64,000 nt of DNA from Pseudomonas fontis (GCF_028656955.1 NZ_JAMDGY010000104.1:1-64000); one strand, 5' to 3'. Numbered from the stretch's first letter, positions 7,960 to 16,951 are shown. A program made the numbers and translations. The notes: a model not told the origin generated them from the sequence alone.

Positions 7960-10174
7960 ATCCTCCTCGTTCGAGCGTCTTCATCCCGAGGTTCAGCAAT
8001 GGGTCTGGTCACAGGGGTGGACGTCGTTACGCGATGCCCAGGAGTGGGCGGTACCTGCCTTGGTGGGCGCTGATCGCGATGTGATCATTGCAGCGTCCAC
8101 CGCCGCAGGTAAAACGGAGGCCGCATTCCTCCCCATCCTGACCAACCTGCTCAACAACAGTGAACCCGCCGGCGCGGTGTTGTATATCAGCCCGCTCAAA
8201 GCGCTGATCAACGACCAATGGGACAGGCTCAGCCGGCTATGTGAGAGGCTCGAGCTGCCGGTCGTTGCTTGGCATGGTGATGTGGCAGCAAGCAAGAAAC
8301 AACGGTTTCTGAAATCGCCCAAGGGTATCTTGCTGATCACTCCTGAGTCCCTAGAAGCCCTCTTCGTAAACAGAGGCTCGAGTTTACCCGAGGCCTTTCA
8401 GAACCTGCGCTACATTGTCGTCGATGAGCTACATGCCTTCATCGGGAGTGAGCGCGGGAAGCAATTGCAGTCGCTCATGCAACGGGTTGAAAGCGTCGTT
8501 GGCAGGGCCCTGCCTCGTGTAGGGCTTTCCGCGACACTTGGGGAGATGTCGCTTGCCCGAAAGTTCCTGAGGCCAGCTCGCGCTGATGACATTACCGTCA
8601 TCGAATCGAAATCCTCTGGCCAGGAACTCCAGGTGCAAGTACGTGGGTACATGGAACAGCCCATGCAGCAGCTTGTGGCGGAGTACCTTGGGCATGCTTC
8701 AGCAGATGATGGCGCCGACAAAGAGGACACCTCGGGTACCAAAGCAGCTATCGCAGGTCACCTTTACAAGGTGCTGAGGGGACACAACAACCTGATCTTC
8801 CCCAACAGGCGCCAAGAGGTTGAATGGTTTGCCGACCGTCTGCGCTCACTGTGTGAGAACGATGGAGTACCAAACGAGTTCTGGCCGCACCACGGTAGCT
8901 TGTCCAAGGAGCTGCGCCAGGATGCCGAGCGGGCTTTGAAAGCGGGAGATCCTCCAGCGTCTGCGGTATGCACCACTACCCTCGAGTTGGGTATCGACAT
9001 CGGTAACATCAGAACGGTCGCACAAATCGGCTGCCCACCCTCCGTGGCGAGTCTCAGGCAACGGCTTGGCCGCTCAGGCCGTCGACCTGGTGAGCCCGCT
9101 ATGCTGAGGGCGTACTGCCGAGAGCGCCCTCTCACAGATCAGTCGGATCTCTCTGACCAGTTGCGAGAGGGGCTCGTCCAAACAATCGCAATGATTCGAT
9201 TGCTGACCACTGGATGGTTTGAGCCACCTCGATCGGGAGGCCTACACGCCTCGACACTGGTGCAGCAGTGCTTGTCTTCGATTGCTCAGCTCGGCGGTGC
9301 TTCGGTCGTGCAATTGTGGGGAAGTCTAATTGCAAGCGGCAGTTTTGCGAGCGTCACCAAGCCTGATTTCCTGGCTTTGCTCAAGGGTATGGGTGAGAAG
9401 GAATTGATCGTCCAGGACAGCTCAGGGCTTCTGCTGCCAGGCGAGCTGGGGGAGCGGTTGATCAACCACTATGAGTTCTACACCGCCTTCACGAGCGATG
9501 AAGAGTTTCGTTTGCTCCTGGATGGTAAGTCACTTGGCTCGCTGCCTGTCAGCAAACCCCTGACCAAGGGACAGCGCATCATCTTCGGCGGGAGACGTTG
9601 GCAGGTTCAGGATGTCGACCTTGAAGCGAAGGTGATAGTGGTCACACCGGCTCGGGGCGGCGAGCCCCCTCAGTTTGATGGGCTCGGTGCCCAGGTGGAT
9701 GATCGTGTCAGGCTTGAAATGCGAAACGTGTTGATGGAGACCACATCTTGTCCCTTCCTGGACAAACACGCTCAAGCCCTCCTGGAGGAGGCTCGGAGTA
9801 ACTTCCGTGCCCTCGGCTTGGGTGACGCGGCGATTATTGGCTCTGCCAGCGTAAGCCACGTGGCAACCTGGCGAGGGGATTACACCAACGATGCGCTGGC
9901 CTTGTTGCTCATGCATGTGGGCATTCAGTGTGAAAACACCGGGCTATTCCTGAAAGTTGCATTCGGCGGGGAGGACACGTTGCGAGCGTTGCGCGTGGTC
10001 GGTCAAATGGACATCTCAGATGTAGAGCCGGTCTTGGAAAATGTCGAAAACATGATCCGAGAAAAATGGGATTGGGCCCTTCCCCGCTCGCTCCTCATGA
10101 AGACGTTTGCCTCGAGCCATCTCGACCTCCAAGCAGCAGTCAACACAGCGCGACTACTCAGTCTGGAATCGTAA
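7934..10174 (+). CDS. Lhr-like DEAD/DEAH-box helicase (BrxHI-like)
   Basis: This superfamily 2 helicase of about 746 aa shows Walker A ASTAAGKTEA, DELH as motif II (VVDELHAF), SAT as motif III, and QRLGRSGRRPG as motif VI. The long C-terminal half beyond the RecA folds is typical of Lhr-like helicases. The ATG at 7934 is preferred because it removes an 11-residue extension that lies within the end of the ATPase gene. Upstream genes overlap, so it closes the operon. Lhr-family helicases translocate on single-stranded DNA, and BrxHI is the BREX version. Paired here with a DUF2791 ATPase and a TerB protein, it probably unwinds or senses foreign DNA. That role is inference. Confidence 0.88.
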   Translation: MSSPVSSSESSSFERLHPEVQQWVWSQGWTSLRDAQEWAVPALVGADRDVIIAASTAAGKTEAAFLPILTNLLNNSEPAGAVLYISPLKALINDQWDRLSRLCERLELPVVAWHGDVAASKKQRFLKSPKGILLITPESLEALFVNRGSSLPEAFQNLRYIVVDELHAFIGSERGKQLQSLMQRVESVVGRALPRVGLSATLGEMSLARKFLRPARADDITVIESKSSGQELQVQVRGYMEQPMQQLVAEYLGHASADDGADKEDTSGTKAAIAGHLYKVLRGHNNLIFPNRRQEVEWFADRLRSLCENDGVPNEFWPHHGSLSKELRQDAERALKAGDPPASAVCTTTLELGIDIGNIRTVAQIGCPPSVASLRQRLGRSGRRPGEPAMLRAYCRERPLTDQSDLSDQLREGLVQTIAMIRLLTTGWFEPPRSGGLHASTLVQQCLSSIAQLGGASVVQLWGSLIASGSFASVTKPDFLALLKGMGEKELIVQDSSGLLLPGELGERLINHYEFYTAFTSDEEFRLLLDGKSLGSLPVSKPLTKGQRIIFGGRRWQVQDVDLEAKVIVVTPARGGEPPQFDGLGAQVDDRVRLEMRNVLMETTSCPFLDKHAQALLEEARSNFRALGLGDAAIIGSASVSHVATWRGDYTNDALALLLMHVGIQCENTGLFLKVAFGGEDTLRALRVVGQMDISDVEPVLENVENMIREKWDWALPRSLLMKTFASSHLDLQAAVNTARLLSLES

Positions 10175-10377
10175 GATACGGCGAATGCACATGACGCTAC
10201 TCTCCTAGGATCCGTCGCCCATTTTTCGAGGACGGCAAGCTTGGAGGGTGTCTAGAAAACCCGGGGCGATTCAAATCATACCCCTCTCAGTGCCCTGCAC
10301 ATTCTACCCGCCCTCCTCCTGCCTCGATCAGCGCGGGAGCCAATGAATCTGCGGTCATCACGCGCTTGAGACGAATA

Positions 10378-11277
10378 CTACAAACTCTCATCAAGAAACT
10401 TAACCACCGTCCCCATGCAAGCCACCCGCTCCTCCACATGAGGCATATGGCTGGAGTTCTCGAACAACGCCCAGCGGATCCCCGGAATCAGGTCCAGGTA
10501 CGGCTTGACCACCAGCGGCGTAGCTTCGTCATAGCGCCCTGAAATCAGCAAGCTCGGCACGTTGATCTGCGGCAGGCGGTCGACAATCGACCAGTCCTTG
10601 GTGCTGCCAATAATGTGGAACTCGTTGGGCCCGGTCATGGCGTGGTACACCGTCGGGTCGGCATCGACCTGCGCAAAGGTGCGGGCCACCTCGTCCGGCC
10701 AGGGGGTCAGGCGGCACACGTGACGGTCGTAGAACACCCGGGTGGCGGCAATGTAGTCGTCGGCGGTGTAGTCGCCCACGGCTTCATGCCTCAGCAATGT
10801 AGCCTGCACGTCCTTGGGCAAGCTCTCGCGCAAGCGGTTGGCCTCCCTGACCCAGGTGCGCATGTCGGCCGGCGAGTTGGCAATCACCAGGCAACGCAGG
10901 CCCGCCGGGCGTCGCACCGCGTGCTCGCTGGCCAACATGCCACCCCAGGACTGGCCCAACAGTGCGTAGCGCTCACTGATGCCCAGGTGCTCAAGCAGGT
11001 TGTCGAGCTCCTCCAGGAACAGCTTCACCGTCCAGAACGATGGCGGCATCTGCGGCAAGTGGGTCGAACGGCCATTGCCCAGCTGGTCATAGTGGATGAC
11101 CGGGTAGCCACCAGCCGCGATGTCCTTGTAGGCATCGACATAGTCGTAGGTGCAACCCGGCCCACCATGCAGGATGACCAGCGGGGTGCGACCACAATTC
11201 AGGTCGCCCGTGACGCGGTACCAGGTCTGATAGTCGCCGAACGGGGCAACACCTTCATGCGAATTGATGACTTCCAT
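10378..11277 (-). CDS. proline iminopeptidase-type alpha/beta hydrolase
   Basis: This 299-aa serine peptidase of family S33 would remove N-terminal proline from small peptides in the cytoplasm. It has the oxyanion motif HGGPG, the nucleophile motif GQSWGG, the acid in SGRYDEATP and the histidine in SSHMPHVEE. The ATG at 11277 is chosen over 11325 because GGAG lies 9 nt upstream and because a lux-box-like palindrome then sits about 58 nt upstream, the same spacing as for the paralogous peptidase at 12311. It follows the LuxR-solo gene on the same strand. In characterised plant-associated pseudomonads, PipR-type regulators are flanked by such peptidases. The true substrate is not known from sequence. 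Confidence 0.88.
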   Translation of the reverse strand: MEVINSHEGVAPFGDYQTWYRVTGDLNCGRTPLVILHGGPGCTYDYVDAYKDIAAGGYPVIHYDQLGNGRSTHLPQMPPSFWTVKLFLEELDNLLEHLGISERYALLGQSWGGMLASEHAVRRPAGLRCLVIANSPADMRTWVREANRLRESLPKDVQATLLRHEAVGDYTADDYIAATRVFYDRHVCRLTPWPDEVARTFAQVDADPTVYHAMTGPNEFHIIGSTKDWSIVDRLPQINVPSLLISGRYDEATPLVVKPYLDLIPGIRWALFENSSHMPHVEERVACMGTVVKFLDESL

Positions 11278-11335
11278 TTCATCCGGCTCCGAGTGAATCG
11301 TGGAGCACACAATATCCCTACGCACGGCCGGGCAT

Positions 11336-11355
11336 AACTAGAGACTTCTCTAGGT
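11336..11355 (-). promoter_or_regulatory. lux-box-like palindrome upstream of peptidase gene
   Basis: On the minus strand the site reads ACCTAGAGAAGTCTCTAGTT, with a perfect core CTAGAGA-CT-TCTCTAG at 11338-11353. It shares the ACCTA...CTAG-N-T frame with the site at 12229-12248. It is a probable binding site for the LuxR solo encoded next door. Confidence 0.65.
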
Positions 11356-11373
11356 TTTTGGGTTTTTTACCAC

Positions 11374-12135
11374 TTATTTGTCGAGCAGACGGTAGTGCAC
11401 CGCCCGCGCAACCGCCTGGACCCGGTTCTTCGCCCCCAGCTTGTGCATGCCCGAGGTCAGGTGCATGGACACCGTCGCCAACGAGCGATTGAGCACCTCG
11501 CCGATCTGCGATGCCGTCAGGCCTTCAGCAGCCCAACGCAGGCATTCGAGCTCACGGCGGGTCAGGCGGATGGCACGACTGGCAGCCTCCTTGCCCAGCA
11601 AGGGATAGGCGGCCTCCTGCAAGGCATGGGCAATTAGGCTGAATTCGGCGAGGCTTTCCCGGGTATCGTCCAGGTCACGCTGACTGGCCTGGGGACGTAG
11701 GCCGGTCAGGGTCGCCAGGCCACCACGTGGCAGGTGGATGGGCACGGTGACGCCGCAGGCCAGCTGCGCATCGCACAGGTAGCCAACCACGGGTGCATGG
11801 CGGCGATCGATCAAGCGCTGCAGGACGGTTTCGCCCTTGGGCAGGTACGACCAAACGAACGGTGCGATCGACGACACGGCCAGTTGCTGCACCGGGTCGA
11901 TCTGGTAGAAGCCTTCGGAACACCAGAGGTCGTGCCAATCCCCCGGTGTCTGGCGCAGCCTGACCACCGAGGGGGTGATCAATTCGCCAAGATGATCCAG
12001 CGGCACCGGACTGTAGTCGTAAACGAGGGCGTCAAAGCCCAGTTGCGCCGCCAGGTCGGCGACGCTGTCCATCTGTGCGTCCAGGCTACTGTCCGACGAC
12101 AGACGGGTATGGAGCTCAGCCAGCTTGGCCTGCAT
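11374..12135 (-). CDS. pipR: LuxR-family solo regulator, PipR/PsoR type
   Basis: This 253-aa transcription factor has an N-terminal autoinducer-binding domain (about 15-170) and a C-terminal GerE helix-turn-helix (about 187-250, LTRRELECLRWAAEGLTASQIGEVL). In the ligand pocket the usual Trp57 appears kept (TPGDW) while the Tyr61 position is Trp (HDLW), a change seen in solos that answer plant compounds instead of acyl-homoserine lactones. The DPV motif is present. No luxI homologue is nearby. Genes for proline iminopeptidases lie on both sides, and a peptide ABC importer follows, as described for PipR of Populus-associated Pseudomonas, which responds to a plant-derived ethanolamine derivative. 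The gene name is by similarity of layout; the ligand is not shown. Confidence 0.82.
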   Translation of the reverse strand: MQAKLAELHTRLSSDSSLDAQMDSVADLAAQLGFDALVYDYSPVPLDHLGELITPSVVRLRQTPGDWHDLWCSEGFYQIDPVQQLAVSSIAPFVWSYLPKGETVLQRLIDRRHAPVVGYLCDAQLACGVTVPIHLPRGGLATLTGLRPQASQRDLDDTRESLAEFSLIAHALQEAAYPLLGKEAASRAIRLTRRELECLRWAAEGLTASQIGEVLNRSLATVSMHLTSGMHKLGAKNRVQAVARAVHYRLLDK

Positions 12136-12228
12136 TCCTTAACACTCCCTGTGTATACCCCTGCTGGACTTCCATTTTGAAGCCCGCCAAGTAGAATGCC
12201 ACGGCTCGGCGCGGGACTGCCAGACAAA

Positions 12229-12248
12229 ACCTATAAGAAATACTAGCT
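12229..12248 (+). promoter_or_regulatory. lux-box-like element upstream of peptidase/ABC operon
   Basis: ACCTATAAGAAATACTAGCT ends 62 nt before the start at 12311 and matches the palindrome at 11336-11355 at 13 of 20 positions, including both ends. A wider dyad CCTATAAG-N9-CTTGTAGG spans 12230-12254. It is the probable LuxR-solo operator for the peptidase-transporter operon. Confidence 0.55.
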
Positions 12249-12310
12249 TGTAGGCGGCGCACTCTCTGCGCAGGGTATAGCTGTAAGCCATTGCCAACAG
12301 GAGAGTAGCG

Positions 12311-13201
12311 ATGTGGCGTGAGATGCAACCTGACCAGCAGTTCAACGTAACGGTCGATGGCCACAATCTCGTGGTGTACAGCTTCGGCGACGGGGATGAG
12401 GTACTGCTGTGCCTCAATGGCGGGCCGGGCCTGCCCTGCGACTACCTTCGCGATGCGCATGCCTGGCTCAAGGACAAGGGCATCCGGGTGGTCGCCTTCG
12501 ACCAGTTGGGCACCGGCGCTTCCGACCGCCCCGACGACGCCAGCCTGTGGAACATCACCCGCTACGTGGCCGAGGTCGAGCAGGTCCGCCAGGCCCTGGA
12601 CCTGGGCCGGGTACACATGCTTGGGCATTCCTGGGGTGGCTGGCTGGCGATCGAATACGCCATTCACCATCCGCAGTCGCTGAAAAGCCTCATCCTGGAA
12701 AACACCGTCGGCGACATCCCGCACCTGATTGGCGAGCTGGAGCGGCTGCGCGGTGCCCTGGGTAGCGAAACCGTGGCGATGATGCAGCGCTACGAGGCCC
12801 AGGGAAACCTCGACCACCCCCAATACCAGGCTGCCATCACCCTGCTCAACTACCGTCATGTGTGCCGCCTCGACAAGTGGCCGGCGCCGGTCGAGCGCTC
12901 GCTGGGCGACTGGAACATGGGCCCCTACACCGCAATGCAGGGCCCCAACGAATTTCTCTACATCGGCAACCTCAAGGACTGGAACCGCCTGGAGCAAATG
13001 CGCGAGTTCCGCATGCCGGTGTTGATCACCACCGGCCAGCACGACGAACTGACTCCCGCCTGCGCCTTGCGCATGAAACTGGCACTGCATGAGCAAACCG
13101 AGCTGCACGTGTTCCCCAACAGCAGCCACATGCCGTTCTACGAAGAGCCGCAAGCCTACTTCCCGGTACTACTGGATTTCCTGCAACGCAACCGAGGCTG
13201 A
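12311..13201 (+). CDS. pip: proline iminopeptidase
   Basis: This 296-aa family S33 peptidase carries the motifs NGGPG (oxyanion hole), GHSWGG (nucleophile serine), GQHDELTP (acid) and SSHMPFYEE (histidine). A GGAGA ribosome-binding site precedes the ATG. It starts an operon with a peptide ABC importer, only 3 nt before the first permease gene, so peptides taken up could be trimmed at once in the cytoplasm. It is a paralogue of the peptidase at 10378. It may also process the plant signal or its precursor sensed by the adjacent LuxR solo; that link is inference. Confidence 0.9.
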   Translation: MWREMQPDQQFNVTVDGHNLVVYSFGDGDEVLLCLNGGPGLPCDYLRDAHAWLKDKGIRVVAFDQLGTGASDRPDDASLWNITRYVAEVEQVRQALDLGRVHMLGHSWGGWLAIEYAIHHPQSLKSLILENTVGDIPHLIGELERLRGALGSETVAMMQRYEAQGNLDHPQYQAAITLLNYRHVCRLDKWPAPVERSLGDWNMGPYTAMQGPNEFLYIGNLKDWNRLEQMREFRMPVLITTGQHDELTPACALRMKLALHEQTELHVFPNSSHMPFYEEPQAYFPVLLDFLQRNRG

Positions 13202-13204
13202 TCG

Positions 13205-14152
13205 ATGAACCTGGCACGCTTCCGGTTCGTCCTGACCCGTCCGTTGCAACTGCTGCCGGTGCTGCTGGGTATCAGCCTGATCACCTTCGTGTTGGTCCGC
13301 TCGATACCGGGCGATCCGGCGCGGGTACTGCTGGGTGCGCGCAGCACCCCGGATGCGATCCAGAAAATCCGCGCGCAGTTTGGCCTGGACGAGCCGATCT
13401 GGGTGCAGTACCTGTACTTTCTGAAGAATCTGCTCAATGGCGACCTGGGTAAATCGCTGCTGTACAAGATCGACGCCCTGCCCCTGATCGCCAGCCGCAT
13501 CGAGCCCACCCTGATGCTGGTGCTGGGCAGCGTGCTGCTGGCACTGCTGATCGCCGTGCCGCTGGCCATTCTCGCTGCCCGCAACAAGGGCGGCTGGGCC
13601 GACAACCTGATCCGCCTGTTTACCACTGCGGGCCTGGGCCTGCCGGCCTTCTGGTTGGGCCTGATGCTGATCCTGCTGTTCAGCGTGCATTGGGGGATAT
13701 TTCCGGTGTCCGGTTACGGCCGGACCTGGGCCGACAAACTGCACCACCTGGTACTGCCCTGCCTGACCATCGCCCTGGCACTCTCGGCGGTACTGGTGCG
13801 CAACCTGCGCGCGAGCATCCTGCTGGAGATGCAGGCGGACTACGTCACCGCGGCCCGTGCCCGTGGCCTTGGCGAAGGCGCGCTGCTGCGGCGCCATGTC
13901 TTGCCCAATTCCCTCGTGCCGACGATCAACCTGCTGGCGGTCAACATCGGCTGGCTGATCAGCGGCACCGTGGTCATCGAAAGCCTGTTCTCCCTGCCTG
14001 GCATCGGCCAGTTGCTGGTGCGTGGCATCTTCACCCGCGACTACATGGTGGTCCAGGGCGTGACCATGGTGCTGGCCTGCGCCACGGTGGCGGTCAACTT
14101 CCTCGCCGACGTGCTGACCGCCGCCATTGATCCCCGGGTGAAGATCCAATGA
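13205..14152 (+). CDS. peptide ABC transporter permease (DppB-like)
   Basis: This 315-aa inner-membrane permease of the dipeptide/oligopeptide family begins with the typical cytoplasmic-helix start (FVLTRPLQLLPVLLGISLIT) and has six predicted membrane segments. The EAA-type loop is ADYVTAARARGLGEGALLRRH near residue 210. It forms the translocation path together with the next gene product, which it overlaps by 4 nt. It follows the peptidase gene after 3 nt. Substrate class (short peptides or peptide-like plant compounds) is inferred from family and from the peptidases beside it. Confidence 0.9.
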   Translation: MNLARFRFVLTRPLQLLPVLLGISLITFVLVRSIPGDPARVLLGARSTPDAIQKIRAQFGLDEPIWVQYLYFLKNLLNGDLGKSLLYKIDALPLIASRIEPTLMLVLGSVLLALLIAVPLAILAARNKGGWADNLIRLFTTAGLGLPAFWLGLMLILLFSVHWGIFPVSGYGRTWADKLHHLVLPCLTIALALSAVLVRNLRASILLEMQADYVTAARARGLGEGALLRRHVLPNSLVPTINLLAVNIGWLISGTVVIESLFSLPGIGQLLVRGIFTRDYMVVQGVTMVLACATVAVNFLADVLTAAIDPRVKIQ

Positions 14153-14997
14153 GCCACAGTTTCAGCCCGACGCTTTCCATCCGTTGGCGCCTGGGCAACG
14201 GTCGCCTGACCTTGTATTGCGGCCTGGCCATCGTCCTCGGCTGGTGCCTGCTGGCGCTGTTTGCTCCATGGGTCGCCCCGTTCGACCCACTGCAGCAGAA
14301 CGGCGAACTGCGCCTGGCCGCCCCCAGCCTGGCGCACCCCTTCGGCACCGACAATTTCGGTCGCGACGTGCTGTCGCGGGTGATTTGGGGGGCGCGGATC
14401 GACTTGCAGATGGCCTTGATCGGGGTGATCTTTCCGTTCCTGCTGGGCACCTGCATCGGCGCCATTTCCGGCTACATCGGCGGTTTGCTGGACAACGTCT
14501 GCATGCGCCTGATCGACATCGTCCTGGCCTTCCCTTTCCTCGTGCTGATGTTGGCGATCATGGCCATTCTCGGCCCGGGCCTGGGCAGTTTCTATATTGC
14601 CATGGCCCTGGTCGGCTGGGTGTCCTATGCGCGGCTGATCCGCTCACAGATTCTTGTGCTCAAGGAAAGCGACTTCGCCCTCGCCGCCAGGAGCCTGGGC
14701 TTCAGCCACCGGCGCACGCTGTTCGGCCACCTGCTGCCCAATGCCCTGTTCGGCTCGGTGGTGTTCTGCATGTCGGACGCGGTGCTGGTACTACTCAACG
14801 GCGCCGCTGTCAGCTACCTGGGCCTTGGCGTGCAACCCCCCACCCCGGAGTGGGGCTCGATGGCGGCCGAGGGCCAGAGCTTCATCACCCGCGCCTGGTG
14901 GATCTGCACCTTCCCCGGCCTCGCCGTGGTGAGCCTGGCCATGGGCTTCAGCCTGTTGGCCGATGGCGTCGCCGAACGCCTTGGGGACCGCTCATGA
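14149..14997 (+). CDS. peptide ABC transporter permease (DppC-like)
   Basis: This 282-aa second permease has the N-terminal single membrane helix followed by the FGTDNFGRDVLSRVIWGARI signature of DppC/OppC proteins and an EAA loop (ESDFALAARSLGFSHRRTLFGH). It overlaps both neighbours by 4 nt (ATGA junctions), so expression is probably translationally coupled. It would pair with the DppB-like subunit in the inner membrane. Confidence 0.9.
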   Translation: MSHSFSPTLSIRWRLGNGRLTLYCGLAIVLGWCLLALFAPWVAPFDPLQQNGELRLAAPSLAHPFGTDNFGRDVLSRVIWGARIDLQMALIGVIFPFLLGTCIGAISGYIGGLLDNVCMRLIDIVLAFPFLVLMLAIMAILGPGLGSFYIAMALVGWVSYARLIRSQILVLKESDFALAARSLGFSHRRTLFGHLLPNALFGSVVFCMSDAVLVLLNGAAVSYLGLGVQPPTPEWGSMAAEGQSFITRAWWICTFPGLAVVSLAMGFSLLADGVAERLGDRS

Positions 14998-15980
14998 GCA
15001 CACCCCTGCTTCAGGTTCGGGAACTGAGCGTGATCGCCCGCAATGGCTTGAGCGAGATCTCCCTGGTCGAGCGCCTGTCTTTTGACCTTGGCGAGGGTGA
15101 GATCCTCGGCCTGGTGGGCGAAAGCGGCTCGGGCAAAACCCTGGCCTGCCGTGCCCTCATGCGCCTGCTGCCCTCGCCGAACCTGCGGGTCGAAGGCCAG
15201 GCCGTGCACCTGGCAGGCCACAACCTGCTGCAACTGGACGAGGCCGGCATGCGCCGGCTGCGCGGGCGCGAGCTGGGCATGATCTTCCAGAACCCCAGCA
15301 GCCACCTGGACCCACTGATGCGCATCGGCGAGCAGATCGCCGAGGGTATTCGCCTGCACCAGGGCGCATCGCGCCGCGAGGCTCGGGCCGAGGCCATCGA
15401 AATACTGCGCCAGGTCGGCATTTCTGACCCGAAATTGCGCGTGGACAACTACCCTCACGAGTTCTCCGGCGGCATGCGCCAGCGGGCGATGATCGCCGTG
15501 GCCCTGGGCTGCAGCCCGAAAGTGCTGATCGCCGACGAGCCGACCACGGCGCTGGATGTCACCGTGCAGGCGCAGATCCTGCGCCTGCTACTAGAGCTGC
15601 GTGACCGACGCGGCTTGTCGATGATCCTGATCAGCCACGACCTGGGAGTGGTAGCGCAGACCTGCGACAGCATTGCCGTGATGTACGCCGGACGTCTCTG
15701 CGAGCATGCCGGCAAACACGAGCTGCTGGCTCATCCACGCCATCCGTACACCGCCGGGCTGTTGGCCTGCCACCCCGCAGCGCAACGCCAGGCGCTACTG
15801 ATGAACTCGATTGCCGGGCAGCCACCCCTGCTCGATGCCCTGCCCCCAGGCTGTCGCTTCGAGCCGCGCTGCGCCCAGGCCCTGCCGCTGTGTCGGGAGC
15901 AACTGCCAGAGTGGCGTGAATGCGGCTCCAGTCACCGCCTGGCCTGCCACACCCCGTTGTTGGCCGGAGGCCTGTCATGA
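14994..15980 (+). CDS. peptide ABC transporter ATPase (DppD-like)
   Basis: This 328-aa nucleotide-binding subunit has Walker A GESGSGKT, Q-loop FQNPSSHLDP, ABC signature FSGGMRQR, Walker B VLIADEPTTALD and switch histidine SHDLGV. The C-terminal oligopeptide-transport extension has the cysteine cluster CRFEPRCAQALPLC, which binds iron-sulfur or metal in some relatives. The ATG at 14994 overlaps the upstream permease stop. It functions with the next ATPase as a heterodimer. Confidence 0.9.
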   Translation: MSTPLLQVRELSVIARNGLSEISLVERLSFDLGEGEILGLVGESGSGKTLACRALMRLLPSPNLRVEGQAVHLAGHNLLQLDEAGMRRLRGRELGMIFQNPSSHLDPLMRIGEQIAEGIRLHQGASRREARAEAIEILRQVGISDPKLRVDNYPHEFSGGMRQRAMIAVALGCSPKVLIADEPTTALDVTVQAQILRLLLELRDRRGLSMILISHDLGVVAQTCDSIAVMYAGRLCEHAGKHELLAHPRHPYTAGLLACHPAAQRQALLMNSIAGQPPLLDALPPGCRFEPRCAQALPLCREQLPEWRECGSSHRLACHTPLLAGGLS

Positions 15981-16951
15981 CTACCTTGTTGCAGGTAAAA
16001 GACCTGCATGTGCAGTTTTCCGCCGCTGGCGGCGGCCTGTTCGGCCTGCGCCCGGGCAAAGTCAACGCGGTCAACGGGGCCTCGCTGACCCTCGCCGCCG
16101 GCCAGACCCTCGGCCTGGTGGGCGAATCGGGCTGCGGCAAGAGCACCCTGGCCCGCGCCATCCTGCAACTGAATACGCCGAGCGCTGGGCAAGTGCTGTT
16201 TGATGGCATCGACATGACCCAGGGCCACAAGGTCGATATCGCCCGCCTGCGCCGCGAGACGGCGATGATCTTCCAGGACCCGTACAGTGCGCTCAACCCA
16301 GGCCAGCGCATCGGCCAGATCCTTGCCGAAGTCCTGCTGGTGCAGCGCAAGGTGCCGGTCGAGCAGATTCCGGCGCGGGTCGTCGAACTGCTCGAGCTGG
16401 TCGGCCTGCGCGCCGAGCTGGCCGAGCGCAAGCCTGGCTCGCTCAGTGGCGGTCAGTGCCAACGGGTTGGCATTGCCCGCGCCCTGGCCGTCGAGCCTCG
16501 GCTGATCGTCGCCGACGAATGCGTTGCTGCCCTGGACGTATCAATCCAGGGACAGATCATCAACCTGCTGCTGGCACTGCGCGAGCGCATGGGCCTGGCG
16601 CTGCTGTTCATCACCCACGACCTGGGCGTGGTGCGCCGGCTGTGCGACCGGGTGGCGGTGATGTACCTGGGGCAGATCGTCGAGGAAGGCCCGGTGGATG
16701 AGGTGTTTGACACGCCCCATCACCCCTATACCGCCGCATTGATCCAGTCGATCGCCGACATTGATCCCGCCCGCCGCCTGCCTGAACTCACCCTGATCGG
16801 CGAGCCACCGAGCCCGCTGCACCTGCCGTCGGGTTGCGCCTTCCACCCACGCTGCCGACATGCGCTGCCCATCTGCAGCGAAACTGCGCCGCCCAGCCAT
16901 TCACAGGGTGCCCGGCGCCATGCCTGCATCCATCCGCAGCCGCCGTACTGA
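15977..16951 (+). CDS. peptide ABC transporter ATPase (DppF-like)
   Basis: This 324-aa second ATPase has Walker A GESGCGKST, Q-loop FQDPYSALNP, signature LSGGQCQRVG, Walker B LIVADECVAALD and switch THDLGV. The Walker B acid is followed by ECV where EPT/EPV is usual, a small deviation next to the catalytic Glu, which is kept. The C-terminal cysteine motif CAFHPRCRHALPIC matches the family. It overlaps the DppD-like gene by 4 nt. Confidence 0.9.
   Translation: MTTLLQVKDLHVQFSAAGGGLFGLRPGKVNAVNGASLTLAAGQTLGLVGESGCGKSTLARAILQLNTPSAGQVLFDGIDMTQGHKVDIARLRRETAMIFQDPYSALNPGQRIGQILAEVLLVQRKVPVEQIPARVVELLELVGLRAELAERKPGSLSGGQCQRVGIARALAVEPRLIVADECVAALDVSIQGQIINLLLALRERMGLALLFITHDLGVVRRLCDRVAVMYLGQIVEEGPVDEVFDTPHHPYTAALIQSIADIDPARRLPELTLIGEPPSPLHLPSGCAFHPRCRHALPICSETAPPSHSQGARRHACIHPQPPY

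Noticed and set aside
10255..10295. Possible tRNA 3' end or att site (GGGGCGATTCAAATC-like)
   Set aside because: Only a T-loop-like string and a 4-bp stem; no acceptor stem, no second copy seen and no integrase gene.
1..10377. Mobile genomic island with defined ends
   Set aside because: Gene content suggests an accessory region, but no integrase, transposase or flanking direct repeats were found, so boundaries cannot be stated.
11338..11372. Plus-strand terminator (palindrome followed by a T-rich run)
   Set aside because: No plus-strand gene ends here, and the loop would be only 2-4 nt; the palindrome fits a lux box better.
13169..14149. 326-aa open frame on the minus strand
   Set aside because: Antisense to the DppB-like permease; low-complexity Gln/His composition.
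14184..14993. Long N-terminal extension of the DppD-like ATPase
   Set aside because: It is out-of-frame reading of the DppC-like gene; the real start is the ATG at 14994.
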